DNA of 64,000 nt from Deltaproteobacteria bacterium (GTDB lineage: Bacteria > Myxococcota_A > Polyangia > GCA-2747355), in the NCBI GenBank assembly GCA_020633415.1, contig JACKDQ010000003.1, positions 356,040-420,039 of the forward strand, written 5' to 3'. The stretch's first letter is position 1. Every line of letters starts with the position of its first letter. A program made the position numbers and the translations under genes. The notes beneath the pieces are model-generated. The model was not told the origin of the DNA. It saw only the letters and a list, made by a program, of their open reading frames with translations, and did no database searches. Positions 63,294 through 64,000 of this stretch are shown piece after piece.

Positions 63294-64000
63294 TCAATGC
63301 TGCTTGGTCGCTCGGCGAGCGCGCCGCACATTTAGCCGCTCGATCTGCTCAAGAATCAAGTCACGCAGCCACACGCCGCCCGGATCACCATCGGCCGTCG
63401 TCGCCCAATAGAGTGCGACCTCCAAGTCAGGCGTTGCGATCGCAAACTCGCGCGTCACGAGGCTACCCGACTGTCCAAACAACTCGGCGTAATAGGCCGG
63501 GACGACAGCGACCAAATTCGACTGGGCGATAAACTGCCCTGCGACCTGATAGGTCTGACAGCGTCGGGCCACGCGGCGTTCAATGCCCAGCTTCTGCAGC
63601 GCAAGGTCTTCAATGGTCGCTCCTCGAGTTTGCCCGGTGACGACCAAATGCTCTGCAGCGAGCCAGCGCTCGATCGTTAACGGGCCGCGCGCCAGCGGGT
63701 GATCGCGACGCATCGCCAGCAACACGGGTTCGCGTGCGACGACGCGATGACAGACGCGATCGCCGTGGGGCACCGGGACACCGAGTCCGATGTCGATTTC
63801 GCCTGCGACGATCAATTCAGGGATTTCTTCGGGGCCGCAGGGCACACTGTCTAGTGCTACTGCCGGCGCGAGCTTGGCCACGGCGATAAAGATCTCGACG
63901 ACCAGCGCCTGCTCGAGTGCGTCACCGGTGCCGACCCTAAAGCGCCGACGCGAGGTCGCTGGCGAAAATCCGCGCGCAGCGGCAACGGTTTGGCCGAGCA
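63294..64000 (-). CDS. LysR-type transcriptional regulator, 5' end outside window
   Basis: The frame is open to the right edge of the window; 234 residues of the C-terminal part are seen. RVGTGDALEQALV starts the substrate-binding domain, followed by GEIDIGLGVPVPHGD, PVLLAMRRDHPLARGP and NLVAVVPAYYAELF, all typical of the effector domain. The N-terminal helix-turn-helix lies mostly beyond 64000. It probably regulates the SDR gene or neighbours. The effector is unknown. Confidence 0.88.
   Translation of the reverse strand, partial: LGQTVAAARGFSPATSRRRFRVGTGDALEQALVVEIFIAVAKLAPAVALDSVPCGPEEIPELIVAGEIDIGLGVPVPHGDRVCHRVVAREPVLLAMRRDHPLARGPLTIERWLAAEHLVVTGQTRGATIEDLALQKLGIERRVARRCQTYQVAGQFIAQSNLVAVVPAYYAELFGQSGSLVTREFAIATPDLEVALYWATTADGDPGGVWLRDLILEQIERLNVRRARRATKQH

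Overview
The window is GC-rich, gene-dense chromosomal DNA and most likely comes from a member of the Myxococcota. Four things point there: a C-terminal Gly-Cys / membrane / Arg-cluster sorting tail (MYXO-CTERM type) on the protein at 19333-21063; a Hanks-type Ser/Thr kinase; about a dozen lipoproteins with Asp/Ala/Gly-rich linkers after the lipobox; and many proteins with no recognisable family. No rRNA, tRNA, CRISPR array, insertion sequence or prophage was recognised. Genes on both strands sit in short operons, often with ATGA/GTGA stop-start overlaps.

Layout. 1-3.4 kb (minus): a partial lipoprotein, then a coupled set of WbmS-like deacetylase, ATP-grasp ligase and family I lipase. 3.6-11.7 kb (plus): GT2 glycosyltransferase, M20 peptidase, gamma-glutamyltransferase, and a 1323-residue PAP2 / MFS-like / spermidine-synthase fusion. 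11.9-18 kb: lipoproteins, pyrF, a NagD-like HAD phosphatase, and a membrane protein with a vestigial kinase-like N-terminus. 18-28 kb: two thioredoxin-fold proteins, two FG-GAP proteins, YceI, a roadblock-like protein, a GT39 transferase. 28.1-34 kb (minus): Ser/Thr kinase, lipoprotein, purL with a PurS-like N-domain, purQ. 34.1-38 kb: OmpA-type lipoprotein, then a coupled outer-membrane barrel and 13-heme cytochrome c. 37.9-41.4 kb (minus): receiver/histidine-kinase hybrid, two zinc-ribbon proteins, PilZ, larE. 41.5-47.4 kb: efp-epmA, uvrA, FadL-like porin. 47.4-53.2 kb: a Cys/Met-metabolism PLP enzyme; a cyclic-di-GMP-I riboswitch ahead of a small cysteine-array secreted protein; MFS transporter; lipoproteins. 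53.3-60.5 kb: a single 2398-residue TPR-type protein. 60.6-64 kb: zinc-ribbon membrane protein, Cys-rich lipoprotein, YdhR-like protein, an SDR that has lost its catalytic Tyr and Lys, and a partial LysR regulator.

Functional threads. (i) Cell envelope: lipoproteins, OmpA, two barrels, FadL, GT2/GT39, deacetylase/ATP-grasp. (ii) Electron transfer: the barrel/13-heme pair resembles a porin-cytochrome conduit. (iii) c-di-GMP: a riboswitch and a PilZ protein are in the same window. (iv) Translation: EF-P sits beside the enzyme that lysylates it. The strongest candidates for something undescribed are the riboswitch-controlled Cys-x3-Cys array protein, the compact barrel plus 13-heme cytochrome pair, and the PAP2/spermidine-synthase fusion.
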